DNA of 64,000 bases from Branchipolynoe longqiensis (GCA_030323885.1 CM059193.1:95410852-95474851); one strand, 5' to 3'; shown: positions 12,691 through 24,285, counted from the stretch's first letter. The notes: generated from the letters alone by a model not told the origin. Translations and numbers: made by a program.

Positions 12691-12834
12691 GGGGCAGACC
12701 AAGGTCGGAATACAGAAATGATCTGTCACTGGTCAATGCTGTCGCACCCCCTCCCCCTCCCCTCTCCCCAGGATGACCTCGCCATACCCGGCTGGTGCTG
12801 ACATTCCTGACGTTCTAGCAACATTCATTGACAT

Positions 12835-13075
12835 TATCCTGGCATTGCATTGAAATGTACCTGATGTTTACTTCATCTTTTATTGTTTGCATTGCATTGA
12901 CATGTACCTGATGTTTCCTTCATCTCTTATTGTTTGCATTGCATTGACATGTCCCTGATGTTTCCTTCATCTCTTATTGTTTGCATTGCATTGACATGTA
13001 CCTGATGTTTCCTTCATCTCTTATTGTTTGCATTGCATTGACATGTCCCTGATGTTTACTCATTCTTATTGTTTA
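12835..13075. repeat. 47-bp tandem repeat, about five units
   Basis: Units contain GCATTGCATTGACATGT, CCTGATGTTTCCTTCATC and TCTTATTGTTT in order, with a period of about 47 bp. The last unit is shortened and leads into the AATAAA-containing segment at 13080-13135. Confidence 0.9.
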
Positions 13076-13079
13076 CTCC

Positions 13080-13140
13080 TCATTTTATACCGAATAAAAT
13101 GTTTTTCTCCACCCCCACATTCGTCCCTCCTTCGTGGTGT
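13080..13140 (+). mobile_element. possible YR-retrotransposon 3' end fragment
   Basis: CGAATAAAATGTTTTTCTCC followed by ACCCCCACATTCGTCCCTCC resembles the poly-A-signal region near the 3' end of the fragment at 46725-47025 and of YR element 1 (AATAAA, then TTTTC, then a C-rich stretch and TCCTT). The match is short and no coding part is present. Confidence 0.35.
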
Positions 13141-13466
13141 ATTATAAAAATGTGAACGATGAAGTAATGATAGAATGTTTTAAACAATTTGACTGTATAC
13201 TCCTATTGTTCTTACCTGAGGTTTTGCACTTATACACTCTGTACTTTTATATAAACGAGTAATTTTAAACCATAAAAACCATTAAATATTTCAGCCCATT
13301 GTGTTTTAGTTCTATGAGTGACATAGTCGAGATTAAAATAAATAAATCAAATATGAAAAATAAAAAGCAACATCTCACCATGAATATTGCATAGCTGGTA
13401 ACGTGACGTACAACCGCCAAGACACTCAATCACTTGCGTTTATCAGGTCTGGTACAAATCCATCCT

Positions 13467-13617
13467 GCAAGGCACAGCGAAAGGAGGAAGGCATTTTATT
13501 TATTATTAAGGTGGACAGAGGAATGGAGAAGCCTGGAGTTTGACAAGTCCCAGAGGGCAGTGGAGAACAAGGAAAACTGGAGAAACGTCGAGGAAAAGTC
13601 ATGTATGGTGCTCGTCT
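13467..13617 (+). pseudogene. RTE-like RT C-terminal remnant
   Basis: The frame reads RWTEEWRSLEFDKSQRAVEN and KENWRNV. This matches the end of RTE-type ORF2 proteins, where a W.GLEF..SQRAVENR..WR pattern is common, and the remnant at 15961-16197. Upstream RT domains are absent, so this is a heavily 5'-truncated copy. Confidence 0.6.
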
Positions 13618-13997
13618 GATGTAGTCTGTGCGTACTCACAACCGTCATTCAAGACCTAACTCCTAAAAATTCTTCAAATGACCTCATACCCCGACCTCAC
13701 AAAGTTGTAGCATAAACTTAGTATCCTTACTAACACTAGCACAGGGGCTAGGTATATACCAACATGTTGCAAATGTGGCATACAAAAAACACACACAAAA
13801 CCTGCAAAAAACAAACATGACTACTAACTGCTAAGACAACAAGGCTACTACCAAATTGAGACTATTGCTGTACAGCGATGAAAGCAAGCCGCGATGTGAC
13901 TTACTCATTATGGACAGGGTAAATAAACCACCACACAAACAAAACAACAATAATAAAACTAGACTAAAAGTTGGATAGCATTATATTCTACATTCTT

Positions 13998-14009
13998 ATA
14001 TATATATAT

Positions 14010-14040
<31 letters not shown>
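13998..14040. repeat. (TA)n microsatellite
   Basis: A run of alternating TA of about 43 bases, interrupted once by TAAA. Confidence 0.95.
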
Positions 14041-14489
14041 GGTGTATATGTATTTATATGTAATACTGAAGAATAAACGTTATTGAACAGAATTGAGTGG
14101 TATTAGTTGAGCTGCCATCTTGTTTTGGTTCTTCACCTGTACCAGCCTCTCTAACCCTTTACTGATGCTCTACCAGGCCTGGCATGGCAGCAGGTACAAA
14201 TACAATACTCACAGACTAAATACAAATATATTCCTTTCTCTATCAAAACCAAATTGGCTATTTCAACAAACATCGTTGGTGATGTTTTGTGTGTGCTTTT
14301 TCTGGTTCCTACTTTTGCTTCTTTTACCGATGGTTATTGAGGCGTGTTTCCATGGTGCCAGGATCCAAGGCGATATTGTTGTTATATTTATTTCGCTGAC
14401 GTCCATTTCCACTTTACAGCCCGGAACAAATGGCCTTTGGTGGGTCGATCTTCACAGACATCTGAATCTCAGTTATCTACTCTCAAAGC

Positions 14490-15105
14490 CGCACGGTGAG
14501 ATCTCACCAAAGGGCCAACTCACCGTCGCCACCAAAATAACACGCATTCTAAATACTCTCACATCCAGAACTCACCAAAGGACTGACTTACAGTCCCCAC
14601 CAAAATAACACGCACACTAAACACCCTGACACTGAGGACTCACAAACTCACCAAAGGACCAACTCACAGCCTCCACCAAAATAACATGCACACTAAATAC
14701 CCTCACACTGAGAAGTCACCAAAGGACCAACTCAGTCCCGACCAAGATAACACACATACAAAATACCCTCACACCGAGATCTCACCAAAGGACCAACTCA
14801 CAGTCCCCACAAAAATAACTTGCGCACTAAATACCCTCACACTAAGAACTCACCAAAGGACCAACTCAGTCCCCACCAAGATAACACGCATACAAAATAC
14901 CCTCACACCGAGATCTCACCAAAGGACCAACTCACAGCCTCCACCCAAATAACATGCATTCTAAATACCCTCACACCGAGAACTCACCAAAGGACGAACT
15001 CAGTCCCCACCAAAATAATACGAACAATAAATACTCTCATGTCGAGAACTCACCAAAGAACCAACTCACAGTCACCACCAAAATAACACGGATACTAAAT
15101 ACTGT
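14490..15105. repeat. 65/68-bp tandem repeat
   Basis: About nine units with CTCACCAAAGGACCAACTCA, then GTCCCCACCAAAATAACACG and ACTAAATACCCTCACAC. Two length classes alternate, depending on whether the CACAGTC or CAGTC form is present. Similar words recur at 15495-15610 beyond the inserted SINE (CTCACCAAAGGACC), so the SINE at 15155 has split the array. Confidence 0.9.
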
Positions 15106-15154
15106 CATGCCTAATGCCTAATACCGTCATGCCTAGGACTCACCAAGGACCAGA

Positions 15155-15480
15155 CGGGATGGCCGAATGAGTTACATCGTCCATCTCCCATGATGTAGAT
15201 CGCGGGGTCGTGGGTTCGAACCCCGGTCGAGTCAAACCAATGATTTAAAAATTGACACTTGTCACTTCCTAGCCAGGCGCTCGGCATTATTAGAATAGGG
15301 CAAGGACTTGTGTGCTCATTGTCAGGATAATGTGACCGAGTGGGATACCAGGTCATGGTGCCGGCGGCCTGGTTTCCCGGTGGGACAGCGCTAAATAGTC
15401 ACCATGAGTGCGCACTGTCACAAGTCGGTACCCGTCCTGATATGACCTTATATGTTACTAGGACGTAAAACAACAAGAAA
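15155..15480 (+). mobile_element. tRNA-derived SINE, family 1, best copy
   Basis: The most complete copy of the dominant SINE. The head has an A-box GATGGCCGAATGAGTT and a B-box GGGTTCGAACCCCGG spaced like a long-variable-arm tRNA (Ser/Leu type), which would give an internal RNA polymerase III promoter. The body contains GATAATGTGACCGAGTGGG, GCACTGTCACAAGTCGG and the tail GTCCTGATATGACCTTATAT, ending in an A-rich AACAACAAGAAAACAAATAA. It sits inside the 65/68-bp array, whose units resume at about 15495. Confidence 0.9.
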
Positions 15481-15960
15481 ACAAATAAACAAAAGGACTC
15501 ACCAAAGGACCTACTAACAGTCACAACCAAAATAACAGGCACAAATAATACCCGCACCCTGACAACCTCACCAAAGGACCGACTGACAGTTACCACCAAA
15601 ATAATATGCAAAAGAAATGCCCTTGAGGTGATGCAACCCCCCAGACACCCCCACCTCCACTTTCCATTCTGTTTATAGCCATGCAAGCTTTATAAACATA
15701 GCCTCCCCCCCCCCTCCCACACACATTACATTCTCTATTTGGTTTGCTCAATTCTGTCCCCCACTTTACTCCATATTAGTAAAACTATCATTCCGCTTCC
15801 TGAGACAAGGCAGTCATTACTTGGATGAGTGAACTCTGACTGACTGGCACCTGCAAATACCCCTGAGTTGAATATCAGTAAAGACTGTGGATGACTGAAG
15901 ACAGATACAGTTGGCTTTGTGCACTGAATTCAATTAAGCGGATGACCATGTCACTCAAGG

Positions 15961-16170
15961 TTATACTTGCACAGCTTGTATAGTCATCATCATCAGCACC
16001 ATCATTATTCTCAATCCCTCAACCATGAACATTGTAGGGGCACGACATACTTTGCAAGCAGTGTTTTCCATGTTATCCCTGTTCTTCACCGCCCTTTCAG
16101 ACTTACCAAACTCCAGGCCTGTCCATTCCCTGATGTTGTCTTCCCACCTCTTCCTGTGCCCGCGTTGTTT
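15961..16170 (-). pseudogene. RTE-like RT C-terminal remnant with ATG-rich tail
   Basis: The minus frame reads KQRGHRKRWEDNIREWTGLE and FGKSERAVKNRDNM, the conserved extreme C-terminus of RTE-group ORF2. It is followed by a short tail with GATGGTGCTGATGATGATGA, consistent with the simple-repeat 3' ends of RTE elements. No RT core is present. Confidence 0.7.
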
Positions 16171-16399
16171 TCCTACCCCTTTTACTGTGCCTTGCAAGAT
16201 GGTTTGCGGTAGACCTAATGAATGGGGATACTACTACAGCTCATGTCTCTTTGTGATCATCAGACGATCTGAGTCTGGTCCAATTTCTTGCTGGATCTTG
16301 GCACAGACTTCCTCGTTGGAAGCATGGCCTTTGTATGAACTGTGTATTATGTTACGGTTGCAGTCCATTTCCATGGTATTTTTGTAGGTGTAATGGAAA

Positions 16400-16490
16400 T
16401 GGGAAATATTTCACCGAGAGCGGGAATCGAACCCGCATATGCTGCCTTCCGGGCCAGTGTGCCAGCCATTACACCATCTAGGCTCCCTGA
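16400..16490 (-). mobile_element. tRNA-like SINE, family 2
   Basis: On the minus strand GGAGCCTAGATGGTGTAATG resembles an A-box and GCGGGTTCGATTCCCGC is a perfect T-arm hairpin with a B-box. However the acceptor-stem halves (GGAGCCT and TCTCGGT) do not pair, so this is not a functional tRNA gene. It is better read as the head of a SINE. A second head fragment lies at 12618. Confidence 0.65.
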
Positions 16491-16699
16491 TGTGTTCACC
16501 CTGTCCACACCCACCTGTCTATGTGGCTCTTTGCCTGAGAGGTCAGAGCAGACTACTACAGTTTGTATTTAGTTATAGAGTAGGCCTAGCAGAATACAGT
16601 GCAAGTGACTAAGCAGATGCGGCAAGACTCTTAACACAGGAGAAATGTCGCACGCACTGTAGAGGTGCATCAATTGGTTGCTTCATAATCTAATGGTTT

Positions 16700-17525
16700 A
16701 GATGTCACCTTCACCTCACCTTCACCTCGCCTTCACCTCACCTTCACCTCGCTATAGGCTACATTCATTACACTTACATATACCTCACCTTCACCTCAAC
16801 TTCACCTCGCCTTCACTTCACCTTCACCTTCACGTCACCTTCACCTCACCTTCGCATCAGCTTCACCTCCCCTCATCTTCACCTCACTTTCACCTCAACT
16901 TCACCTCATCGTCACCTCACCATCACCTAACATTCACCTAACCTTCAACTCACCTTCACCTCACATTGACCTCACCTTCCCATCACCTTCACCTCACCTT
17001 GACACCAACTTTACCTCACATTCACCTCACCCTGACACCAACTTCACCTCACCTTCTCCTCACGTCACCTTCACCTCACCCCACCTTCAGTTCACCTCAG
17101 CTTCACACCAACTTCACGTCACCTTCACCTCACCTTCACACAAACTTCACCTCACCTCACCTCACCTTCCCCTCACCTCACCTCATGTTCACCTCACCTT
17201 CACCTCACCTTCACCTCACATTCACCTCACATCACCTTTACCTCACCTTCACCTCACCCTCATCTTCACCTCACTACACCTTCACACCAGCTTCACCTCA
17301 CCTTCAAGATCGTAACAAGATCCACCTTCACCTCACCTCACCTTCATCTCACCTTCACCTCACCTTCAGCCGTCCTTCACCTCCCCTTCACCTCCCCTTC
17401 ACCCCACCTTCACCTCACCTTGACCTCACCCTCACCTCACCTTCACCTCACCACACCTTCACACCAACTTCACCTCACCTTTATCTCACCTCATCTTCAC
17501 CTCACCTTCACCATCTTTATGCTTG
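16700..17525. repeat. CCTTCACCTCA low-complexity array
   Basis: About 825 bp made of CTTCACCTCAC-type words with a period near 11 bp. Longer higher-order blocks repeat, such as TTCACACCAACTTCACCTCA. Plus-strand frames are open only because the sequence lacks T-starting stop codons. No gene. Confidence 0.95.
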
Positions 17526-17671
17526 CTACTTGTCTTGTTCGGTCCATGTGTTGTTGAATGCACAGTTTTGCTTCACATTTATTTAGATGCTGGAGTCCCT
17601 CCTTATTTACCTATAAATATACCAGTATGCCCTCAGGGATATAACTGTCTCCACATGTTTAACACAAACCT

Positions 17672-19273
17672 AAAGGCCATGTCACACTATGTCGTATAGC
17701 CTTAGCCTATGCCGACGTATGTGATTTTGGGCCAACATGCCCATGTATGTCGAGATACTGTATGGGTACGTTAGGCATACACTGGTATGCGCTGTCATAC
17801 AGCATCATATGGTATCGCACGCCAAGGCTCCAAACAAATTGTGTGCATGTCAATAAACTTAAACGTACTACAATGTCTTGGGCATATGCTAGGCATACAC
17901 TTTGTATACATTATACATATGTTGTTAAATGCTAGACGTATGCTATACATACACTGAAGTACATTACTAGTAACTCGAGCCGGCTGAAATGTACAGTCCT
18001 AGTATTGACAATGTATTAACAATGTGTGACAACATGTGAATAATGTATGTCTAACGTATGTCTAACATATGTATAACGTATGTATGGTGTTACTCCAACG
18101 TGTCTTGTCGTATTTAACGTATAAGGCACACTTCAGGGCCTGTATGCACCAATCGGGGTTAGGGCCTTAACCACGGCTAAGGTATCCCCGCACGGCTAAA
18201 TGTGACAAATTGGTATGCACCAATTGGAGTTAGCGCTAACCGCCGACCGTAGCCTTGGCTAAGCTACCCTGACTTCAAGTCAGGTTTAACTGCTAGCCGG
18301 TGCGGTTAGTGTGCGTGTGTGGGTCTCAATCTATTCAATGTGACCATATTTAACAGAATTACATATGCAAATCGTGAAATTTCATTAAATTAACCCTAAA
18401 ATCGAAGCGAGATTAACGTTGATGCCGTAACGGCGGCGATATTAATATGTTCGAATCGACGAGTGTAATGTAAACAAACCGCCGCCGCCGCAGCGACGTC
18501 GATATCCATACTGTCCAATGTCAAATAAAAATGGCCGCCGCTATCGCCGCCGAATCGGCGGGAATTTCTTACTCCCAAATCTATTAAATGCAGTCATATT
18601 TGACAGATTTACATACGGAATAAGTGAAATTTGGTCAAATTAACCCTAAATGCGAACCGATATTAACGCTGCCGCCGAATTGGCGGCGTTATTCATATCG
18701 TCGACTGGAGGGATTTCCCAAATCTATAAATAAACTCATGGTTAGCTATCCGTGGCGGCTAAGACATTGGTGCATACCACTTGACCTATTTCTCCAACCC
18801 CCCGCTACCCTGAGGTATCTAAACGCGGCTAGTGTCTTAACTATCGGCTAAGTATATCACCGATTGGTGCATACGGGCCCTGATGATGGAATAACATATA
18901 TAAAGTTTGCTGGCATTCTACAAATGTTCCATAAGCATGTGCAAGCATTTTTCGAGCCAACATATGACCAACGAACAACCAACGTACGACCAATTTGCCT
19001 CCCACTTGGGATAGGTTACTCATATGATACACAATCGCTGGCCACAGTCCGAGAACTCGAAATGCACATTAGTCCAACTTTTGGCTATATTTTCTATGAT
19101 ACGCTATCATATGCTGTCATACGCTAGCAATATGTCACACATACTTTGTGCATACATTCAGTACATTGGATATACGTCCAACTTTGCCCCCCGCGCCCAA
19201 ATGTTAGACAAACTCGATGTATTGGGACCATTTCAGCTATTGGTCATAATACGTCATAGTGTGACTGGGCCAT
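17672..19273. mobile_element. MITE family B-like element with nested insertion
   Basis: Left end AAAGGCCATGTCACACTATG and right end CATAGTGTGACTGGGCCAT form imperfect terminal inverted repeats related to the family at 4780-5235 (GGCC..GTCACA). The interior has the same kind of TACGTATG/CATACGT-rich sequence. The element is interrupted by a complete family A MITE at 18134-18882. Removing that insert leaves about 850 bp. No transposase is encoded. Confidence 0.65.
18134..18882. mobile_element. MITE family A, 749 bp, nested
   Basis: Terminal inverted repeats CAGGGCC(T/C)GTATGCACCAATCGG are seen at both ends. The sub-terminal region has GGTTAGGGCC and CGGCTAAG words. The interior has two related blocks, each with TCTATTNAATG, a conserved AAATTAACCCTAAA and a cluster of GCCGCCGCCG/CGGCGG triplets. 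It has the same 749-bp length as the copy at 32852-33600. There is no ORF for a transposase. It lies inside another MITE, so it is the younger of the two. Confidence 0.8.
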
Positions 19274-19824
19274 AAGGGCCATGTAACGTTGGCAGCTGTC
19301 TTATGCCACGTGGTCTGCATACAAACTGCCACAATGTTTGCTGAGGTACTAACACGCAACATGGTGCGTGCCTGATGCCTTCAAATGTATCGTTCTGTTT
19401 CTTATTAAACGCAGAAAGCTCCTTCCACAAGTTGCATAACGCGATGGTTTTGATGTCTGCCATGTTTTTAGATCAGTTGATTTATATATCTAGTTAGAAT
19501 GCACTGTACATTAGTTTATATTAAAAAGGGCTAACCTTTGAATACTGGAGATGATGAAGGTGTGTGATCCTTGCATCACTTGCAGCTTTTATTGAATCAC
19601 TTGCAGCTGTTAACAGCTTATCTAAGGTAGATACGTAGGACCACATCTGCCTCAACGTTTGGATTTTGAAAATAGGATGCTTCCATCAGTGCATGCCACT
19701 TTAATGGACCTAATATTTTGTTCTTAAAAGAACATCGTGGAAACTCAACAATGTAGATATTGAGAATTAGAGATGAAGTTTAGTCTTCAAATTCCAGAAT
19801 GAATTATTGTGCTGACATTATAAC
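19274..19824. other. unassigned spacer
   Basis: Mixed AT-rich sequence. The stretch 19615-19720 (TAGATACGTAGGACCACATC, GAAAATAGGATGCTTCCATC) resembles 34390-34460, so it is probably an old interspersed repeat fragment. No gene seen. Confidence 0.45.
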
Positions 19825-19965
19825 TGGTGACGACTATTGACGATTAGTGATGACTAGGGATTACTGGTGATGACTGGTGACGACTGGTGATGACTGGTGG
19901 CAACTGGTGTCGACTGGTGACGACTGGTGTCAACTGGTGACGACCGGTGACGACTGGTGACGATG
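19825..19965. repeat. 10-bp array (GACTGGTGAC)
   Basis: About 14 units of GACTGGTGAC/GATGACTGGT with minor substitutions. Confidence 0.9.
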
Positions 19966-20109
19966 GCTGACAACCATACATCCACACTGACAGTCAAAAG
20001 AAGCACCAGGTCACCTACAGGCGTTTGGGTTCTGTCTCTGGTGGTGTCCACATCCAGCATGGACGGTCCAGATCAAAGTGAGATTCCACCACCGCAAGTA
20101 GGTCAACCA

Positions 20110-20630
20110 CCATCTGCGGGAACCAGCTCCGAGAACCAACAGCGAAACCAGCTATGGGAACTAGCTGCAGGAACCAGCTGCAGGAACCAGCTGCCGGTAC
20201 CGACAGCGGGAACCAGCTGGAGGTACCAGCTGCGGGAACCAGCTGAGGGAACTGCGGGAACCAGCTGCGGGAACCAGTTGTGGGAACCATCTGCTGGAAC
20301 CAGCTGCAGGAACCAGCTGTAGGAACCAGCTGCGGGTCCAGTTGTGGGAACAACTTGCAGGAAACCACTGCTGGAACCACCTGCTGGAACCAGCTGCCGG
20401 TACCAGCTGCGGGAACAGCTGCGGGTACCAGCTGCGGGAACCAGCTTCGGGAACCAGTTGCGGGAACCAGTTGTGGGAACCAGCTGCATGAACCAGCTGT
20501 AGGAACAAGCTGCAGGAACCAGCTGTAGGAACCAGCTGCAGTAACCAGCTGTGGGAACCAGTTGTAGGAACCAGCTGTGGGAACCATCTGCGAGAACCAG
20601 CTTTGGGAACCAGTTGTAGGAACCAGCTGC
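20110..20630. repeat. 13-bp minisatellite (CTGCAGGAACCAG)
   Basis: About 40 units of CTGCAGGAACCAG and variants (CTGCGGGAACCAG, TTGTGGGAACCAG). Three units make 39 bp, so a 13-residue repeat appears in long open frames on both strands. The openness is a side effect of the period. No gene. Confidence 0.95.
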
Positions 20631-20934
20631 ATCTGTTGTTATGAGGCGATTAAATTCTTTGTTTTAATAAAGACTTCAATATGTGGAGATAGTGGAATAG
20701 AAAACACTGCATACTAAGGAGCTGCTTGGCTAGGGGACCAGTGAGGCGTCGGTAATGGGCGTCTGTGTAGAAGGGGCAGCGTCTGTCCGGGTCCCTGGCC
20801 GCCGCTAATTGTGTGAAATGGTGCTTTGTTAATGGTGCCGAGGGGTGACGGGAGAGACCAGACTGGTCACGCTGAACGCGGGCATGTTTCACACCTCAGT
20901 GGGTGTGCGTCAGGTGTGAATTGTAGGCGTCTAG

Positions 20935-21090
20935 GCGTGAGTGTGTGAGTGTGTGAATGTGTGAGTATGTGAGTGTGTGAGTGTGATTGTGAACGTGTGA
21001 GTGTGTGAGTGTGAGTGTGGGAGAGTGTGAGTGTGGGAGAGTGTGAGTGTGTGAGTGTGAATGTGTGAGTGTGTGAGTGCGTGATGCCGG
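20935..21090. repeat. GTGTGAGT microsatellite
   Basis: Imperfect GTGTGAGT/GTGTGAAT repeats over about 150 bp. Confidence 0.9.
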
Positions 21091-21431
21091 AGATGAAAAC
21101 TACAGGTGTGTGTGCACCAATCACTGAGGTGGGAGAGTAATGACGGGAGGTTCTCGGGGGTTCTTGAAGATGTATACTGCCTACCATGGATAAGTCTGAA
21201 TTGTCTTCTTTTCACCATTAGACAGTTGGTTGAGAGAAAGCCCAAGCCTGCACTTTTACCGACCCAAGGGGTTCTTAACCTCCCACACCAAATAGAGATG
21301 GTATGAGAACAGCTGGCCTTTGATGATGCTGTAAGTTATACACAATGGTCGAAATCCAAATTGGCAGACGGGACGGGCTGGGGACCTGAGCCACCTACCT
21401 CCAGATTAGTCGGATCTAGAAAAAGGTCAGG

Positions 21432-21516
21432 CACTCTAAGCACTCTAATCACTCTAACAACTCTAACCACTATAACCACTCTAACCACTCAAACCACTCT
21501 AACCACTCTAACCACT
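21432..21516. repeat. 9-bp array (ACTCTAACC)
   Basis: About nine units of ACTCTAACC/ACTCTAAGC directly next to the A-rich tail of a minus-strand LINE. Confidence 0.85.
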
Positions 21517-21808
21517 CTTTTTTTTCTTTTTTCTTTTTTCATTGAGGCTGTATTTATACTGCCCATAGCATATAAGCCCGGGTACCCAGGCTTGTTTTCA
21601 ATGCTGGCCACTTTTAGTGTCGGTGTTTTATCTTACCACACAGTAGCTGCAGATAAGGTATTTATTTGATTGCCTGCATTTCAGTAGCAGATAGATAGTT
21701 GGTATGGTTATTAGCCTATGTTAGTTTTTTGGGATTTGTTTGGATATTTTTGGCATATATGTATTATTTTACTTTGTTCTACTCTTATTACTAGACTAGC
21801 CTACTCCT

Positions 21809-22753
21809 CATAATTCCAACACCATACTGATGTTTATGATTAAACGAGGAGTTCGACAGGGGTGTGTATTGTCACCATGTCTATTTAACCTGTACACAGA
21901 GATGATTTTCAGACACATTGAAGATTGCAAGGGAGTGACAATAGGTGGCATGAACGTCAACAATCTTAGATATGCTGATGACAGTGTAATACTAGCAGAC
22001 AGTGAGAAAAACCTACAAGATATAGTGAATAGAATCAATAAAGCTGGAATACTATTCAACATGAAGATGAATGCCAGGAAGACCAAAACAATGGTTATAA
22101 GTAAAAAGACAGATAAACCAAATGTCAATATAACCATAGATGGCACAAACATAGAACAAGTATCCGAATTCATATATCTCGGACAAAAGATTACAAAAGA
22201 TGGGAGATGTGAGGAAGAAATTAAAAGAAGGATAACAATAGCCCGAACAACATTCTCCAAAATGTATAGAGTGTTAACATCAAGTAAGATATTAATACAA
22301 ACAAGGAAGCGTATTCTTCAGTGTTATGTGTGGTCTACTCTAATGTATGGGGCAGAGACATGGACAATCTCTAAGAAAATGTACAAACGTTTAGCAGCAT
22401 TTGAGATGTGGACTTATCGAAGGATGATGAAAATATCATGGACAAAGAAGATCACCAACAAAGAAGTTCTCAGAAAAATTAAAAATAAGAAAAGCTTGTT
22501 TGCCACTATACAGACAAAGAAACTTATTTATTTTGGCCACATCATTCGTCAGAGTTCAATATACCGTACATTGTTGGAAGGGAAGGTGAATGGCAGCAGA
22601 GGGAGAGGGAGACCAATAACATCATGGTTTACAAATATTTCACAGTGGACAGGCTTGAATTATTCACAGTCTATCAGAACAGCACACCATCGGGACAAGT
22701 GGAGAACCATTGCATCCAACCCTTGACTAGAGGATGGAACTATTGATTGATTG
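21809..22753 (+). mobile_element. 5'-truncated RTE-type LINE with 11-bp target duplication
   Basis: The insertion is flanked by AGCCTACTCCT at 21798-21808 and again at 22754-22764. The 3' end is the short repeat ATTGATTGATTG rather than a poly-A tail, which is typical of RTE elements. The 5' end cuts into the RT domain. The interrupted host sequence is the 3' untranslated part of a minus-strand LINE; a parallel uninterrupted version (TAGCCTACTCTACATTTATG) lies near 23405. Confidence 0.92.
21830..22726 (+). pseudogene. RTE-type reverse transcriptase, C-terminal two thirds
   Basis: The frame of 298 residues is uninterrupted. It starts inside RT motif B (GVRQGCVLSPCLFNLY at residues 7-22), has the catalytic box RYADDSVILAD with YADD at about 48-51, then MNARKTKTMVI, FIYLGQKIT and the RTE C-terminal region LMYGAETWTISKK, FEMWTYRRMMKISW, KLIYFGHIIRQ and GSRGRGRP. 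Motif A and everything before it (finger domain, endonuclease) is lost to 5' truncation, so the chosen ATG is only the first in frame. No enzyme can be made from this copy. The clean frame suggests a fairly recent insertion. Confidence 0.92.
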
Positions 22754-23329
22754 AGCCTACTCCTATTTACATATCATAGGCTTGTACGTAGCTGTGTGGT
22801 GTGTTATTTGGCTACTTTTGGCATGGTTACTTTCCATTGGGCGTCCCGCTGGTGGGCCATGACATATCACATGCTCCTTTGCAGTGCAGCTTAGTGGGGG
22901 ATTCCTAGCCTTATTTTGCGCAAATACTTTTTGGAAGTTTTTAGGTCAGGAATTTGTTGTTCCTTTACCGTTTGGGCATTCCACACCTTGGTAGCCATTT
23001 CCAACGTGCTTCTCTCATGAGCTTTTATTTGGCTTCTGGTCTGCTTTAGTAGTGGCGCACTATTTCCTCTAGTAGCCCTTTGTGGTTAGATGGTGATTAT
23101 TTAGTATCTGTAGATGTTTGAGCTTGTTTTGTGTTGGGGTTGCCTATTCTAGGTCAATCCAAAATAGGGAAAGACTGCTAGGTAGCTGTTGGCAGTTAAG
23201 TGTCTTCTTGGCTCATAGATGTTTGAGCTTGTTTTGTGTTGGGTTTGGCTAACCAAGGTCGATCCGAAATAGGGAAGGACCGTTAGATAGCTAAAGGTTT
23301 TAGTTCTAAGTGTAGGTGTTATTGGTTTT

Positions 23330-23959
23330 ATTTTCTGATCACCCTTGTAGTGGATGCGAATAGTATATTAGTTGTTTTGATTTTGTTTTACTACTACTTA
23401 TGAAATAGCCTACTCTACATTTATGGGCTTGTACATAGTTTGTAGCTGTTCGTTATCTACTCAGCGTGGTGCAGATTACCCCCTTGGGGCAACCCACTTT
23501 GTTGGCCATGACCTATCACATGCCCCTCTGTGGTGTTGCCCCAGGGTGTTTTCAGGGGCTCCCTTTTTTACATATATATTGTTGTATGTTTTCAGATCGG
23601 GAGTCTCTGTTTTTAGTGGTTTATTGTTGTTTGTTATCTACTGAGGGTGATCCAGGTTTCTCCCTTGGGGAAACCCCATTTGTGGGCTATGACATATCAC
23701 ATGCCCATCTGGGGTTCTGGGCTTAGGGTGTCATCAGTGTACTCCCTTTTTTACAGAGATATTTTGTGTATGTCTTTAGATCAGGGATCTGCCTTTCTTT
23801 TACTGATTGGGCATTCCAAGCCTTAGCAGCCATTTCTAATGTGCTTCTTTCATGGGCCTTTATGCGGCGGCTCCTTGTTTGTTTTATTAGTGGTGCATTG
23901 TTTATTTGTGTATCTCTGCATCCGGTATCAAACACACATCCGGTCGTCGTCCTGAGCAT
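23330..23959 (-). mobile_element. second LINE 3' end fragment
   Basis: The minus frame 23959-23726 reads RRIKAHERSTLEMAAKAWNA and QSVKERQIPDLKTYTKYLCK, the tail of an APE-type LINE ORF2 closely related to the fragment at about 22900-23030. Below it lies a 3' region with two roughly 170-bp duplicated blocks (CCATGACCTATCACATGCCC near 23507, CTATGACATATCACATGCCC near 23688). Between the two fragments, 23105-23300 holds a further duplication (GATGTTTGAGCTTGTTTTGT twice). Confidence 0.75.
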
Positions 23960-24285
23960 GCGCAGCCTCTAATCAAGCACCTCGCACCGGCACGCATGCG
24001 CACCGGTCGCACCTTGTCATCTGGGTGCAGGAACCAGCGGCGTAATGGGCCATCCAAAGTCATCATCATTTTCACAGTCGAACCAAGTGCATGTATAACA
24101 GGGGGAGGGGGACGTTATTAACATATTACTTTTATCATTTAATACAATGTTGATGTTTGTTGCCATTCTTTTTATTGTTGTACATTATTTGATGTTTATA
24201 TGTTGTTATTTTATGTCCTAGCAACATCTAAGCCCCCAATGGCTGATGTTTACTTTTTGTGCTGGGTTGTCGTTGTGGAAAAGTA

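Larger units (their letters stand above)
21517..23060 (-). mobile_element. LINE 3' end, minus strand, interrupted by an RTE copy
   Basis: On the minus strand, 23030 to about 22900 encodes the end of a LINE ORF2 (KAHERSTLEMATKVWNAQ, then VKEQQIPDLKT). It is followed by a 3' untranslated region running through 22754 and 21808 to an A-rich tail at 21517-21540 (AAAAAAGAAAAAAGAAAAAA when read on the minus strand). The 3' part (ATTGAGGCTGTATTTATACT, AAGCCCGGGTACCCAGGCTT) recurs at 45056-45275. A plus-strand RTE copy at 21809-22753 splits it. Confidence 0.8.

Noticed and set aside
16400..16490. Functional tRNA gene on the minus strand
   Set aside because: The T arm is perfect but the acceptor stem does not pair, and a truncated relative at 12618 indicates a dispersed SINE family.
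20110..20630. Overlapping ORFs with a 13-residue repeat
   Set aside because: Produced by the 13-bp minisatellite; the same openness occurs in several frames on both strands.
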